Source: Bdellovibrio sp.
GTDB lineage: Bacteria; Myxococcota; SpSt-1050
Reading direction: 5' to 3'
DNA length: 15,425 nucleotides
Assembly: GCA_020725805.1 (NCBI GenBank)
Contig: DYEF01000018.1
Location: forward strand, 1-15,425
Part shown: in pieces, positions 15,123-15,425 of the stretch
How the letters are laid out: each line of letters begins with the position of its first letter
Numbering within the stretch: the stretch's first letter is position 1
Notes under the pieces: model-generated
Told to the model about the DNA's origin: nothing
Database searches by the model: none
Seen by the model: only the letters and a program-made list of their open reading frames with translations
Translations under genes and position numbers: made by a program

Positions 15123-15425
15123 AACCTTCTCCTCAATAAAATAATTTTAATAAGAAGTCAACTCAATATCCTAACTCTTTTTAATTCTTCATTTCTTTAT
15201 ACCTCCTTTTAGGATTATTTTTAGTAAAGATTAATTATAGACATGAATACGTAAAAGATGAATTTATTAACCCCTATTATCCGATAGAAAAAAATAAATT
15301 CCCCCTTAAACTAAAAAAACCATTTTAATTATATCAAATTAAAAATTATTGTCAATTAATCGAATTGCCTCATCAAAAATATAACTGAAAACGATTCATT
15401 GCTTCATTTAAAAATCTAAATGAAA
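15123..15425 (-). promoter_or_regulatory. AT-rich upstream region with TATAAT and a three-codon leader ORF
   Basis: On the minus strand a perfect TATAAT lies at 15239-15234, with only a weak -35 (TTCATC, 15262-15257, 17-bp spacer). Downstream, AAAAGGAGGT (15210-15201) is a near-ideal ribosome site followed 8 nt later by ATG AAG AAT TAA (15192-15181). The protease start with its own ribosome site lies a further 58 bp on. An 8-bp perfect inverted repeat, TTCATTTA/TAAATGAA, lies at 15403-15424. I see no other gene here. Confidence 0.4.

Noticed and set aside
1-15425. CRISPR array, tRNA, rRNA or integrase-type attachment site
   Set aside because: No regularly spaced short repeats, cloverleaf or rRNA-like sequence was seen on reading either strand.

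Overview
The window is about 15.4 kb of a moderately AT-rich bacterial chromosome. Secreted proteins with cleavable signal peptides, Hydin-type and PAN repeat domains, an M6-type peptidase and many short palindromic repeats suggest a Gram-negative environmental lineage. Nitrospirota or Desulfobacterota would fit, but this is an impression from gene style only; there is no rRNA or other marker to confirm it.

Layout. (1) Positions 1-2354, plus strand: the 3' part of a large secreted or surface protein, with Hydin/ASPM-like Ig repeats, a linker domain and seven repeats that look like a seven-bladed beta-propeller. Its start lies outside the window. (2) 2355-3323: almost 1 kb without an intact gene, holding palindromes and a dead, internally deleted REP-associated (Y1/RAYT) transposase element bounded by a 17-bp perfect inverted repeat. 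(3) 3324-7923: a complete high-affinity potassium-uptake operon, in the order small membrane ORF, kdpF, kdpA, kdpB, kdpC, with overlapping or tightly spaced genes. (4) 7921-8055: a 135-bp MITE with TA ends sits in the kdpC stop codon, followed by a second palindrome and a small secreted-protein gene broken by an in-frame TGA. (5) 8577-12035: kdpD sensor kinase and kdpE response regulator; a palindromic repeat forms the end of kdpD and the gap before kdpE. (6) 12177-12800, minus strand: a secreted DUF4412-like protein with a long, hairpin-rich leader (about 12840-13030). (7) 13035-15122, minus strand: an M6-type zinc metalloprotease with four PAN domains, split by an in-frame TAA. (8) 15123-15425: AT-rich upstream region with a TATAAT box and a three-codon leader-like ORF.

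How the genes work together. KdpD and KdpE sense potassium limitation or osmotic stress and activate kdpFABC. KdpFABC is a P-type ATPase-driven K+ pump: KdpA is the channel-like K+ subunit, KdpB the ATPase, and KdpC and KdpF are accessory. A pair of TTTAT(A/G) half-sites 11 bp apart, about 80 bp before the first kdp ORF, resembles the spacing of the E. coli KdpE site and is a candidate operator.

I found no clear sign of a wholly new multi-gene system. The less ordinary material is the repeats placed exactly at kdp gene ends, the two in-frame stop codons, the internally placed PAN domain in the protease, and the multi-hairpin leader.
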